From JBOGJG01 sp050747825 (GTDB lineage: Bacteria; Acidobacteriota; UBA6911; RPQK01; JBOGJG01), in NCBI GenBank assembly GCA_050747825.1, contig JBOGJG010000160.1, forward strand, positions 1-35,966: a stretch of 35,966 nucleotides of DNA, given 5' to 3'. A model generated the notes under the pieces. It was not told where the DNA came from. It saw only the letters and a list, made by a program, of their open reading frames with translations, and searched no databases. The position numbers and the translations under genes were made by a program. Below are positions 1-7,939 of the stretch, in pieces. Numbering within the stretch: position 1 is the stretch's first letter; each line of letters opens with the position of its first letter.

Positions 1-72
1 GATTGCCGCCGCCGGCTGCGTTGTTCGTCGTCGACGATGCTGTAGCATCGCCTTCCTCCTCTCGCCTGGCCG
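1..72. repeat. Partial dispersed repeat with hairpin core at the window edge
   Basis: There is a hairpin, CGATGCT/AGCATCG, at about 35-50. It is flanked by GCGTTGTTCGTC (from about 18) and CGCCTTCCTC (from about 50). The element at the far right end of the window has GCGTTGCTCGTC and CGCCTTCCTC in the same order and orientation around a hairpin of different sequence. I infer that this is the truncated end of a member of the same repeat family. No gene is seen in 1-138. A short stem CTAGTG/CACTAG at 125-142 overlaps the stop of the next gene but has no T-run. Confidence 0.45.
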
Positions 73-138
73 GACGACTCCACTTTCCTGGCGCACGGCC
101 CCTCAGGACTTTTACCACAGGCTGCTAGTGTCGTTTCA

Positions 139-993
139 CTAGCGCGGCTGCCTCCGCCTCAGATCGACGACTTTGAGTTCCTCCAGCTCTTTGGTGATCT
201 GCCGCAACTTGGCTTCCAGCGCCGCTGATTCGGATTGAACGGCGGCGATTTCCTTCCGCAGGGCCAGGATTTGCTTGGCCTGAAGAGTGTATGGACTCTC
301 GGGATATAACTCGGTCAGGCTTTCCAGCAGAGCGGAAGCCTTTTGGGGATCTCGAAGCTCGTTATCAGGTAAGGCGTAAACCAGCGCCAGAAGAAAAAGC
401 ACTTCATCTTTGCCCTCAGCCTCGGCATCCTCGATATAAATCTCATAAACCTCGGCGGCTTTTGCATAGTGCCCGGCACGCAGGAAATGCTTCCCCACCT
501 CAACAGGATCTAGCGCGTCGCTTTCTTGCGTCAACCTGTTCAGCTCTATGGAAAGCTTACCCAGGCGCTCTTGCTGCTGTTGAACATCCCTCTCGAGCTT
601 TTCAATGGTTTCGATATGGATAGCCATTGAGCGAGCAGGAAGAATGAAGGGACTCTCAGGAAATCTATCCATCAAGCGCTCCAGGACCGATCCGATATCC
701 TGCGGCGTATAATTGCGATCCTCCGCCAGGGTGTAGGAGATCGCCAGATGGTACAGTGCTAGGTCGCGGTTGTTTCCAGCGCCCTCCTTAAGATACTGCT
801 CGTAAGCTTGAGCGGCCTGCGAATATTTGCCTTCCTGGAAATGCTTTTCACCGAGCCCGAGGTGGGTTAGAGCAGGAGCAGGGTCTATCGCTGGCGGCTT
901 TTTCCCACAGGCGCTCGCAAGGAGGATAGTCGCCATCAGCAGCCAGACGGGATGACCTAAAGGCCGTCCTGCGCCCTGAGCGAGTCGCTTCAT
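139..993 (-). CDS. TPR/coiled-coil lipoprotein with internal duplication
   Basis: A 284-residue exported protein with a signal peptide ending in the lipobox LASAC (Cys29), so it is probably a lipid-anchored envelope protein. The mature part is an internal duplication. Each of two modules of about 110 residues starts with a TPR-like helical pair (near 45-75 and 165-195, both with the pattern G-H-F-x-x-G-x-Y-x-x-A-A), continues to a second pair ending in a FPESP or YPESP turn, and finishes in a Glu/Gln/Leu-rich coiled coil (about 130-155 and 245-278). It is the last gene after the regulator and kinase upstream, 4 bp behind the kinase stop. In Enterobacteria the lipoprotein QseG/YfhG sits with the kinase GlrK and regulator GlrR, and a similar accessory role is inferred here. 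No enzymatic motif is visible. Confidence 0.8.
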   Translation of the reverse strand: MKRLAQGAGRPLGHPVWLLMATILLASACGKKPPAIDPAPALTHLGLGEKHFQEGKYSQAAQAYEQYLKEGAGNNRDLALYHLAISYTLAEDRNYTPQDIGSVLERLMDRFPESPFILPARSMAIHIETIEKLERDVQQQQERLGKLSIELNRLTQESDALDPVEVGKHFLRAGHYAKAAEVYEIYIEDAEAEGKDEVLFLLALVYALPDNELRDPQKASALLESLTELYPESPYTLQAKQILALRKEIAAVQSESAALEAKLRQITKELEELKVVDLRRRQPR

Positions 994-997
994 TAGG

Positions 998-2593
998 TCA
1001 TTTTCTCACAATCAAACGTCTAGAGGGCACGCCCGACGCTGACTTTCTTTGAGGTGATTGTCCCATGTCCAGAAGAACAAAGAAAATACTCCCTCCTTCC
1101 AGGTTATCTTCCACCCAGATAGCTCCGCCGTGGGCCTCCAATATACTGTGGCTGATAGCCAGTCCAAGCCCCGCGCCCGCGCCTGACATTTGGCCCTCCT
1201 TAATTTGGTGAAATCTTTCAAATATCTTCAGCTTCTGGATGTCGGGTATGCCAGGACCGGAGTCGGAAATGGACAAAAGAGCCAGCCACTCCTGGGCGCC
1301 ATCTCCTCTGCTCTCGAGTTGCGGACGAAAGGACGTGGGAACGCCTGCGGGGATTTGATCCAGCAACTGGAGACGGACCTGGATAGTTGATCCCTCCGGA
1401 GAGAACTTGAAAGCGTTCGCCAACAGGTTTGACACGACCTGAAGGATGCAGCCCCCGTCACATTCGACCCGTACCCGATCCTGGGGCAGCTCGGACTTCA
1501 CTTGGACGTTCTTACCCCGAAGTTGAGGCTCGAACTCGGCGATCGCAGTCCTCGTCAATTCAGCCAAATCCTCCTCCTCAAACTCGTATTCCATAACCCC
1601 TGCTTCCATTCGCGCCATATCCAGCAGGTTTCGAATCATGGCGGTCAGCCGCTTTCCGCTCTGGTAGGTGAGATCAAGCAGACGCTTCTGCTTTTCAGTC
1701 AATGGACCCGGAACTTCTTCCAGCAGCAGCCTGACTGTCTCCTGCATCGAAGCCAGGGGGGATTTTAGTTCGTGCGAAACATGAGACACGAAGTCTCTTT
1801 TCATCTGATCCAATTCATTCAATTTCTCAGCCATGTTGTTGAAATCCTCCGCCAGTTGAGACAATTCACCTGAGCCCTGGGCGTTCAGCCGGTAGGAAAA
1901 TCTTCCTTTGGCAATCTCGCGAGTGCCTCGTGTGAGCTGGCCCAGAGGGCCGGATATGGATCGGACGATAAGCACCGATACCAGCAGGCTTAGTCCCAGG
2001 GCGAGAGCAGCCGCGCTCCAGGAGACCCATTCCGCCTGCTCTCCGGTCCTGGTAGACTGTTGTACACGATTTAAAATCGCGCTTCTGGTCTGGCTGGCGA
2101 GCTGTTCTACGTGCTCTGTGAGCGCATCGAACATGTTGTCCTGAACCGCCCTTAGGGCCTGAATCCGTTCCTCTTTGACCGAGTTGGTGTCGGGCAGGGC
2201 GAAAATGGAAGGCAGGACTTCTTCCTGTTCCTGGATGACATTCTGCAGGCTCCTCCACTGGTTAGCAAGCCTTTCGATTTCAGTCCGCTCCCCGGCTGAT
2301 AGCTCGAGAGCTTCCAGTCTCTCCAGGTCTTCCAAGAAACTACGTTCGGTCTCTTGCCAAAGCTTCTGATAATCGTAATCCTGCAGAATCAGGAACCTGC
2401 TCCTGAAGTCCTGGGCATTATCGATTTCCTGCTGCAAGTCGCGGGCGATACTGGCGGCGTTAAAATTGACTCGCGACAGATCTCGATTGATGGATTGCAT
2501 GCGGTGGATCAGCGAAAGCTGATAAAGGAGCACCGCGATCATCAATCCGATCAGGATGGCGTATCCAACGGAAATTCGTGCTGCGATTTTCAA
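998..2593 (-). CDS. Membrane sensor histidine kinase (HAMP, HisKA, HATPase)
   Basis: A 531-residue two-component kinase. Transmembrane helices lie near 8-28 and 191-212, with a helical extracytoplasmic sensor of about 160 residues between them. A HAMP linker (about 210-262) follows, then the H-box FVSHVSHELKSP with phospho-acceptor His274, the N-box NLLANAFKFSP (389-399), the G1 box DSGPGIP (444-450) and the G2 box GAGAGLGLA (471-479). The start is TTG, 3 bp after the regulator stop, with only a weak ribosome site, so translation is probably coupled. The upstream gene encodes the NtrC-type regulator that is its obvious partner. The helical sensor plus HAMP layout, the regulator type and the adjacent lipoprotein resemble GlrK/QseE. 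The signal sensed is not evident. Confidence 0.93.
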   Translation of the reverse strand: MKIAARISVGYAILIGLMIAVLLYQLSLIHRMQSINRDLSRVNFNAASIARDLQQEIDNAQDFRSRFLILQDYDYQKLWQETERSFLEDLERLEALELSAGERTEIERLANQWRSLQNVIQEQEEVLPSIFALPDTNSVKEERIQALRAVQDNMFDALTEHVEQLASQTRSAILNRVQQSTRTGEQAEWVSWSAAALALGLSLLVSVLIVRSISGPLGQLTRGTREIAKGRFSYRLNAQGSGELSQLAEDFNNMAEKLNELDQMKRDFVSHVSHELKSPLASMQETVRLLLEEVPGPLTEKQKRLLDLTYQSGKRLTAMIRNLLDMARMEAGVMEYEFEEEDLAELTRTAIAEFEPQLRGKNVQVKSELPQDRVRVECDGGCILQVVSNLLANAFKFSPEGSTIQVRLQLLDQIPAGVPTSFRPQLESRGDGAQEWLALLSISDSGPGIPDIQKLKIFERFHQIKEGQMSGAGAGLGLAISHSILEAHGGAIWVEDNLEGGSIFFVLLDMGQSPQRKSASGVPSRRLIVRK

Positions 2594-2596
2594 GGC

Positions 2597-3958
2597 TCAG
2601 CTTATGCCATAGGACTTAAGTTTATTCCTGATGGTTTTCACATCGAGGCCGAGTTGCCGTGCGGCTTCAGCCTTGTTGTTGCCGGTCTTCTCGAGGGTCT
2701 TCAAGATGAGCTCTCTTTCCACATCCGCGGCGCTCATTCCCACTGTCAGGACAATTCTGCCTCCTGTCTCACCTTCCTGGTCCTGAATGTAGGGCGGCAG
2801 ATGAGAGGGTTCAATCCAGTCGCCCTTGGCGAGAATGACTCCCCGCTCTACGATATTCTTTAGCTCACGCACGTTTCCAGGCCAGGGATACTCCTCCATC
2901 ACTTTCAAGGTTTCGTCGCGTAAGCCTTTCAGATTGGCATCATGCTTGCGATTAAAAGCGGATATATAGTGCTGCGCGATCAGGCGGATGTCTTCGGGGC
3001 GATCGCGAAGGGGGGGCAGGCGCACCGTGAACACATTCAATCGATAATAGAGGTCTTCCCTCAGATTCCCTTCTTTGACAGCATCGCGCGGCTCCCGATT
3101 CGTAGCGGACAAGACGCGCGCATCAAACGTAAACTCCTGCTTGCCCCCAAGGCGTCTGACGCGTCCATCCTCCAGGACTCGCAGCAGTTTAGGCTGCAGG
3201 GCCAGCGGCATCTCCGAGATCTCATCCAGCAGCAGGCTGCCGCCGTCGGCCAGCTCAAAGCAGCCGGGCCGCACGCCGACCGCTCCGGTAAAGGCTCCCT
3301 TTTCGTGGCCGAAGATCTCACTTTCCATCAGATCTTCAGGAATGGCTGCGGCATTGATGGCAATAAACGGGCTCTTGGACCGCCCACTTAACTTATGGAT
3401 GCTACGAGCCACCAGTTCTTTTCCGGTACCGCTTTCGCCGGTAATCAGGACCGAAGCGTCGCTGGACGCGAGCGCCTTGATGAGATCGTAAACTTCGCGC
3501 ATGGGGCGGCTCACGCCCACCAATTCGCCAAATCCCGAACCCTTTTCGATCTGTGAGGTAAGCTTGATGTATTCCTGCTGGAGCTCGATATCTTTTTTGG
3601 CAGCTTCCAATACGGCCTTGAGTTTTGAGTAATCCAGAGGTTTGGTGATAAAGTCTTGCGCTCCCTGTTTCATGGCTTCGACAGCCATATCCACGGAACC
3701 GTGCGCAGTGACCAGGATTACCGGCCGATCCGGTTTATCTCCCTTAAGATTCCGAAGCAGTTCGAGTCCAGACAAATCTGGCATGACCACATCAGAAAGC
3801 ACGATATCCGGATCGTCAGACTCCACGACCTCCTTGGCCGTCGTACCTTCCGAAGCAAGCAGGACTTCGTAGCCCCAATCCTGGAGGCGCATTTCTAATA
3901 CTTCGCGAATGGAGGGCTCATCGTCCACAACAAGAACTTTCGTACGAACAGCAGCCAT
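2597..3958 (-). CDS. NtrC-family sigma-54-dependent response regulator
   Basis: A 453-residue regulator with an N-terminal receiver domain (phospho-acceptor Asp56 in DIVLSDVVMP, conserved Lys106 in TKP). The AAA+ domain has Walker A GESGTGKE (174-181) and an intact sigma-54 contact loop GAFTGA (221-226). A Fis-type helix-turn-helix ends the protein (EAARQLGLDVKTIRNKL). It should bind enhancer-like sites and activate sigma-54 RNA polymerase when phosphorylated by the kinase encoded 3 bp downstream. I use the ATG at 3958; an in-frame TTG at 3982 adds eight unconserved residues. The 97-bp gap behind the permease gene contains a TATACT-like -10 sequence on the minus strand, so this gene may have its own promoter. 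It resembles GlrR in domain order and neighbourhood. Confidence 0.93.
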   Translation of the reverse strand: MAAVRTKVLVVDDEPSIREVLEMRLQDWGYEVLLASEGTTAKEVVESDDPDIVLSDVVMPDLSGLELLRNLKGDKPDRPVILVTAHGSVDMAVEAMKQGAQDFITKPLDYSKLKAVLEAAKKDIELQQEYIKLTSQIEKGSGFGELVGVSRPMREVYDLIKALASSDASVLITGESGTGKELVARSIHKLSGRSKSPFIAINAAAIPEDLMESEIFGHEKGAFTGAVGVRPGCFELADGGSLLLDEISEMPLALQPKLLRVLEDGRVRRLGGKQEFTFDARVLSATNREPRDAVKEGNLREDLYYRLNVFTVRLPPLRDRPEDIRLIAQHYISAFNRKHDANLKGLRDETLKVMEEYPWPGNVRELKNIVERGVILAKGDWIEPSHLPPYIQDQEGETGGRIVLTVGMSAADVERELILKTLEKTGNNKAEAARQLGLDVKTIRNKLKSYGIS

Positions 3959-4055
3959 ATGCAGTTGTTTTCCTCGCCCCAACCGGGGAGATCGCTCCAG
4001 AAACTAGTATACGTTAAAAATATACCGAAACATGTGGACGTACGCACCGATGAGC

Positions 4056-6017
4056 TTAGCCAGCCGGTTTCTGACCGAGACGGCGATTCAAGAGCCAGCC
4101 GAGCAGAAAGGAAAGAAGAATGCCAAACTGAAGGGCGGAGCTTTCCAGAAACGGCCGGATTTCCAGGATCGGAATGGAGGTTATCCAGTTGACCGGTGTT
4201 TCCTTAATCCAGCCGATATTCTGCAACTCCCTGACGCCATAGCCGGCAAACATAAATGAAAGAATGCCCAGGATGGCTCCGGTAATTGCAAAAAACGGCT
4301 TGATGGGAATCCGCAGTCCGAAGCGGAACATCAAGAGCATTAACAGGCTGAGAACGATCCCGCCCGCGATAAACCCCACAACGATTCCGGACTGATTGCT
4401 ACCGGCTCTCATCCACAAGGCCTGATAGAAGAGCACTGTTTCGAACGCTTCGCGGTAGACCGCCAGAAAAGCCGCGCAAGCCAGCACCAGCCCGCTTCCG
4501 GTCCCCAAGGCTTCCTCAGCTTTGGCGCGAATATATGTCTTCCAGTGCTGAATGTCGGCGTGGTGAATGATCCAGAGGCTTACGGAAAATAGAACTCCGG
4601 CCGCCAGCAAAGAAGTCAGCCCTTCAAGAGCAGCTTGCTGCAGCGGAGACACCTGACGCATAAACTGAGCGGCAAACCAGGTTAGAATTCCCAGCACGAT
4701 ACCCGCAACCGCCCCAAAAACAGCGTATTTCTGAAGCTGCCTGTACCCGGAAGCCGCCAGGTAGGTAAGCATCAGACCAAGGAGCAGGGCCGCCTCAATG
4801 CCTTCCCTTAGAATGATGCCCATGGACTGGAGGAGCGTGACTCCCCATTCCGCTTTCGAAGAAGTCAGCGTTTCCCGGGCTTGGTCCGATAGATTCCGCA
4901 GCTCCTGCAGTTTCGAGCCGGCCGCTTCCACAGGCGCCCCTGATCTCAGCAGAGCTCTGTAGGATCCAATTTGCCTTTCCAGCTCCAGCATCAGAGCAGA
5001 ATCCCTTTGCTGGAGAGCGGGCTCTACGGGCTCGATTCCCTCCAGATAGGCATCCAGTGTCAGCCCAACAGCTCGATCAACCTGTCCCTGGCCATAGAAC
5101 TCGAGACTTTGATTCAACTTCTGCTGGGCCCGTTCCAGCAAATTGACAGGTGAGGGTCCCGGAGGGCTCCGGCGAAAGTAGTCGATGTGGGAGACAGTAG
5201 TCTCTATACCGGCTGCTGTGAAACGCTCCACTAATTCCTGATTGGAATGAGCGGCGAGGTCTCTCAAGGAAACACTTAGCTCGGAATCGGGCTGAACCGG
5301 ATTAAAGTCATCACGCTGGATCATGACAAAGAAAGCCACGTCCCAGCGCTCCTGCTCGCTCATGGTTTCCTGATGAGAAGGCATATCCGTCCCCTCAACC
5401 CCGAAAGTGACGGCGTTATAGATCTGATGCGCGGGAAGAAAATTCATACGCGGGTCACGAAAGGATCGAGGAGGTGGCTCCATATCGACTGCAGACGGCC
5501 CATCACCGGCGCCTGTGTCGCCGTGGCATCGAGCGCAGTTGGCTGCAAAGATCTTCTCCCCCCGTGAAACATCAGGAGCGATGGTGGGGTACGCAAAGAC
5601 GTTTAACTGCTCGGAGAGCGCAGGAACAAGGCTGCTGGCGAGAGTGCGCACCTCGCTCCAGTCTTCTTTGTCTTCGATCAGCCTTCTCAACTCTGAGAAC
5701 CGCAGCAGAAGCTCTTCTGACCCATCCTGCGGCCGCAGTTTCTCGTATTCCTCGATGAGAACATGACTGAAATCCAGCATTTCCTGGTATTCAAAAGAGC
5801 TGACGACCTGTCCCGCCTGGACGGCGGCACCATAGTCAGTCCCCAGGTACTGAAGCAGAAAGATAAGTTTTTCGGGCTCAATATGATGGGCGGCTTCCGC
5901 TGGAAGCTCGCCTGTCGGCGGCCTCTGGGCCTGAGTCCCGCCTGGCAGGAATAACAAAACGACCCCCGTCAAAAGAGGCAGGAACAAAAACAGATACTGA
6001 ACCGAACGCCGCGCCAA
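4056..6017 (-). CDS. FTR1-family iron permease fused to cytochrome c
   Basis: A 653-residue inner-membrane protein. After a signal peptide (about 10-30) comes a helical periplasmic region, then a mono-haem cytochrome c domain with CARCH at 161-165 and a likely Met ligand in GTDMPS (Met212). A helical stretch (about 290-395) leads into a seven-helix FTR1 domain. That domain carries the two iron-binding REXXE motifs expected for Ftr1/EfeU permeases: REGIE at 404-408 and REAFE at 522-526. The family imports iron after oxidation of Fe(II); the fused cytochrome presumably takes the electron, which in other bacteria is a separate protein. The start is TTG, supported by GGAG five bases upstream. A Fur-box-like site lies 23-41 bp upstream of the start. 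Confidence 0.92.
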   Translation of the reverse strand: MARRSVQYLFLFLPLLTGVVLLFLPGGTQAQRPPTGELPAEAAHHIEPEKLIFLLQYLGTDYGAAVQAGQVVSSFEYQEMLDFSHVLIEEYEKLRPQDGSEELLLRFSELRRLIEDKEDWSEVRTLASSLVPALSEQLNVFAYPTIAPDVSRGEKIFAANCARCHGDTGAGDGPSAVDMEPPPRSFRDPRMNFLPAHQIYNAVTFGVEGTDMPSHQETMSEQERWDVAFFVMIQRDDFNPVQPDSELSVSLRDLAAHSNQELVERFTAAGIETTVSHIDYFRRSPPGPSPVNLLERAQQKLNQSLEFYGQGQVDRAVGLTLDAYLEGIEPVEPALQQRDSALMLELERQIGSYRALLRSGAPVEAAGSKLQELRNLSDQARETLTSSKAEWGVTLLQSMGIILREGIEAALLLGLMLTYLAASGYRQLQKYAVFGAVAGIVLGILTWFAAQFMRQVSPLQQAALEGLTSLLAAGVLFSVSLWIIHHADIQHWKTYIRAKAEEALGTGSGLVLACAAFLAVYREAFETVLFYQALWMRAGSNQSGIVVGFIAGGIVLSLLMLLMFRFGLRIPIKPFFAITGAILGILSFMFAGYGVRELQNIGWIKETPVNWITSIPILEIRPFLESSALQFGILLSFLLGWLLNRRLGQKPAG

Positions 6018-6039
6018 ATCTACTCCAACTCGCCTAATT

Positions 6040-6058
6040 GAAACCGATTATCAATTTC
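6040..6058 (-). promoter_or_regulatory. Fur-box-like operator of the iron permease gene
   Basis: Read on the minus strand, this 19-mer matches the classical Fur consensus GATAATGATAATCATTATC at 14 of 19 positions, including the unbroken run TGATAATC. It lies just upstream of the FTR1-cytochrome c start. Iron-dependent repression by Fur is a natural fit. No fur gene is in the window, so this rests on sequence and context only. Confidence 0.55.
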
Positions 6059-6073
6059 AGAAAGCGCAGCTTA

Positions 6074-6559
6074 TCATCGCAATCCGCAAGGTTCAAGCGC
6101 CAGGGTCGTGTCTCCGAAATAGGTTGACCATTGTTGAACCAACGTCGCGATTTGATTGTGCAGCGTATTGGAGAATTCTTCCAACTGCCGGCAAAAGCTC
6201 GAATTGCCTGCAGGTCTGAGGGGGCCTGCGTGGGCTTCTCTGCTCCATTGCGATCGGACGCTCGGACGCCCGTTGCCGTGTGCCGTGTGCCCGCTGCCCT
6301 CTGACTTGCTTCCTGAGGCTTCCGGGCTACCAGATCCCGTCCCTCGCGTTGAAACTGAATAGACCCCTGACCGGCTAGCTGCTCGAGTTGTCTCTTTACT
6401 AGATTCTTATCGCTGGGGAGTGTTCCTGACGTTTACCTCTGACCCGTGTTTGGATATCAAATCGGTAAGGCTGATTCTTCCTTCGCTTTGAACGATATCA
6501 CTGAAGAAATCGCGTACCTGTCTGACTTCCTTGGTATTTGGGCGCTTTCTCTTTTTCAT
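6074..6559 (-). pseudogene. Decayed gene of unknown function (shifted or nonsense-interrupted)
   Basis: A good ribosome site (AAGGTG, nine bases before ATG 6559) starts a 50-codon frame that opens MKKRKRPNTKEVRQVRDFF and ends in TAA at 6407. The same frame resumes after the TAA and runs open to TGA at 6074; its last 40 codons look protein-like (RQLEEFSNTLHNQIATL, then VQQWSTYFGDTTLAL). In the middle, the neighbouring frame looks more like a protein (NLVKRQLEQLAG, IQFQREGRDLVARKP) than the Ser/Gly-rich in-frame reading. The simplest reading is an original protein of about 160 residues broken either by two compensating frameshifts or by one nonsense codon. The N-terminal part might be a small DNA-binding domain, but I do not recognise the family. 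Functional expression of the 50-residue peptide alone is possible. Confidence 0.5.
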
Positions 6560-6710
6560 AAAGCTTGACACCTTTTTCGCGGACTATGAATTTCACCTTC
6601 AGCTAAAGTAGGTGATTCTGATAACAATGCTATAAGTGAATCTAATTTAGAGGCTGAGTAAGCTGAGTATTTTTAGGTAGGTCTTAGTAGGTCTTAAAAA
6701 CGAGAGTAAT
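6560..6710. other. Intergenic region with a short tandem repeat
   Basis: No gene is seen. It is AT-rich relative to its surroundings. It contains two adjacent perfect copies of GTAGGTCTTA (6677-6696), directly downstream of the glycine-zipper protein stop. No clear hairpin-plus-T terminator was found. Confidence 0.4.
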
Positions 6711-7364
6711 CTACTGCAAAGCGCGCTCCGAGATAACGGCGTCGCTCATCAATCTAATGCGGAGTTGAGTTTCCGGAACCAGTTCGATCTCGCCCCCACG
6801 CGTGGCCAGCACTCCCGCTAATCCAACAACTGCGCCAATTGCAGATCCGGTTGCGGCTCCCTTTTTGCCGCCGGTGAGCACGCCCAGGAGCGCCCCGATA
6901 GCGGTGGCCGCGCCGATCTTTTTGGCATCTTTACCCTTGGTCCCTTCAGATGAAATTGTGCCCTCTTCCTCCTGCTCATCAGCGGTTTCGCCGAGTGAGA
7001 CAAGCCTGGCCCGAATAGGAACCCTGGCGCCATTCTCAAGGTGAAGCTCATCAAAGCGCAGGTTCATTTCAGCCCGCCCGGCAATCCGACCGGCTCGCTT
7101 GATAAAAGAGACCTCACCCAGGACTCTGGTTCCCTTGGGAATCACGACACGTCCATTCAGCTTTACATCCTGGACCGTTTTAGATCTGAACTTATCTCCT
7201 TTGCTATTACGCTCGGTGCTCAGGCTGTCCAACAACTCAACCCAGATCTCCTGGCCTTCAGAAACCCTGATGTTGGCGGCCGGCGATGGCTGCGCGGCGG
7301 CCGGCGGGAATGCTCCCGGCAGCGCCAGCAGAAGAACGAGCAGGTAAACGGAATTGCTTCTCAT
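6711..7364 (-). CDS. Exported glycine-zipper protein, unknown function
   Basis: A 217-residue protein with an N-terminal signal peptide (hydrophobic 5-23, cleavage near AAAQP). A beta-rich domain follows (about 30-120: SVSEGQ-like start, IPKGTRVLGEV, ELHLENGARVPIRARLVSL). A Lys/Glu-rich linker leads to a glycine-zipper segment (about 150-185, with GAATAIGALLGVLTGG and GAATGSAIGAVVG) that could insert in or pack against a membrane. It ends in a short beta segment (VPETQLRIRL). The architecture is familiar from uncharacterised envelope proteins of Acidobacteriota-type genomes, but I cannot name a function. Its start lies one base after the stop of the preceding gene, so it is probably the last member of the hemE-hemG transcription unit. 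Confidence 0.75.
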   Translation of the reverse strand: MRSNSVYLLVLLLALPGAFPPAAAQPSPAANIRVSEGQEIWVELLDSLSTERNSKGDKFRSKTVQDVKLNGRVVIPKGTRVLGEVSFIKRAGRIAGRAEMNLRFDELHLENGARVPIRARLVSLGETADEQEEEGTISSEGTKGKDAKKIGAATAIGALLGVLTGGKKGAATGSAIGAVVGLAGVLATRGGEIELVPETQLRIRLMSDAVISERALQ

Positions 7365-7365
7365 G

Positions 7366-7905
7366 TCAGGAGATTGCGGTCCGCTCTTTCAGTTCCTCCC
7401 ATTTAATCAAAAACAGAGGGTCACCCGTGGCCATATCAATGAACTGTCGATTTCCGCTGGACTGCAGCTTCCCACTTTGATCTCGGAACTGGAAATAGTA
7501 AAGCTTATAGGAGCTCAGCGCGTAACCGCCGCCGCTCCTTTCAAAGACGACGCGGTTTGCGAAGTGACCGAGTTCTTCCGCCTCCGTGTTATAGATGGTT
7601 AGATCCTTTAAAGTCTCTTCGGGGACGGTGCGGATCAGATTATTGGTTAAAGGGATGTAAAGGTCGCGCTTATCCGTCCGGAAAATCTCACCAAACGTGA
7701 CCTGACAGTCGCTTGCTGGCAGGCTCTCGCGCAATCGGGTCAAAGTCTCATCCACCTGCGCCCAGCGCGCCACGGGAGGATTTCCATCCGTTTTCACTTC
7801 CACTGGCAGTTTCAATCCCTTGATCTCAGACACGCACGCGAGCCGGCCCAGGCTCGTCCCGCCCAAGCCGAAAATCAGGAGAATTAAAACTATTAAGCGC
7901 TCCAT
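7366..7905 (-). CDS. Exported protein of unknown function
   Basis: A 179-residue protein that I do not recognise. The chosen ATG has AAAGG at a good distance and is followed by a hydrophobic signal segment (MERLIVLILLIFGLGG). An upstream in-frame start at 8010 would run 35 codons into hemG and is rejected. The mature part contains two Cys residues (about 23 and 61 from the ATG) that could form a disulphide if the first survives processing. The rest is mixed alpha/beta with a Tyr/Phe-rich strand region (SSYKLYYFQF). It lies 34 bp after hemG and one base before the next gene. The genomic position suggests co-transcription with haem genes, but nothing in the protein ties it to haem. Confidence 0.7.
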   Translation of the reverse strand: MERLIVLILLIFGLGGTSLGRLACVSEIKGLKLPVEVKTDGNPPVARWAQVDETLTRLRESLPASDCQVTFGEIFRTDKRDLYIPLTNNLIRTVPEETLKDLTIYNTEAEELGHFANRVVFERSGGGYALSSYKLYYFQFRDQSGKLQSSGNRQFIDMATGDPLFLIKWEELKERTAIS

Positions 7906-7939
7906 ACTTTGCCTTTCAGTCTTTAGACGGAAAAGTTTA

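Noticed and set aside
125..142. Terminator after the TPR lipoprotein gene
   Set aside because: The stem is only 6 bp, overlaps the stop codon and has no T-run.
2354..2863. Plus-strand frame across the kinase/regulator junction
   Set aside because: It is antisense to two well-supported genes and matches no family.
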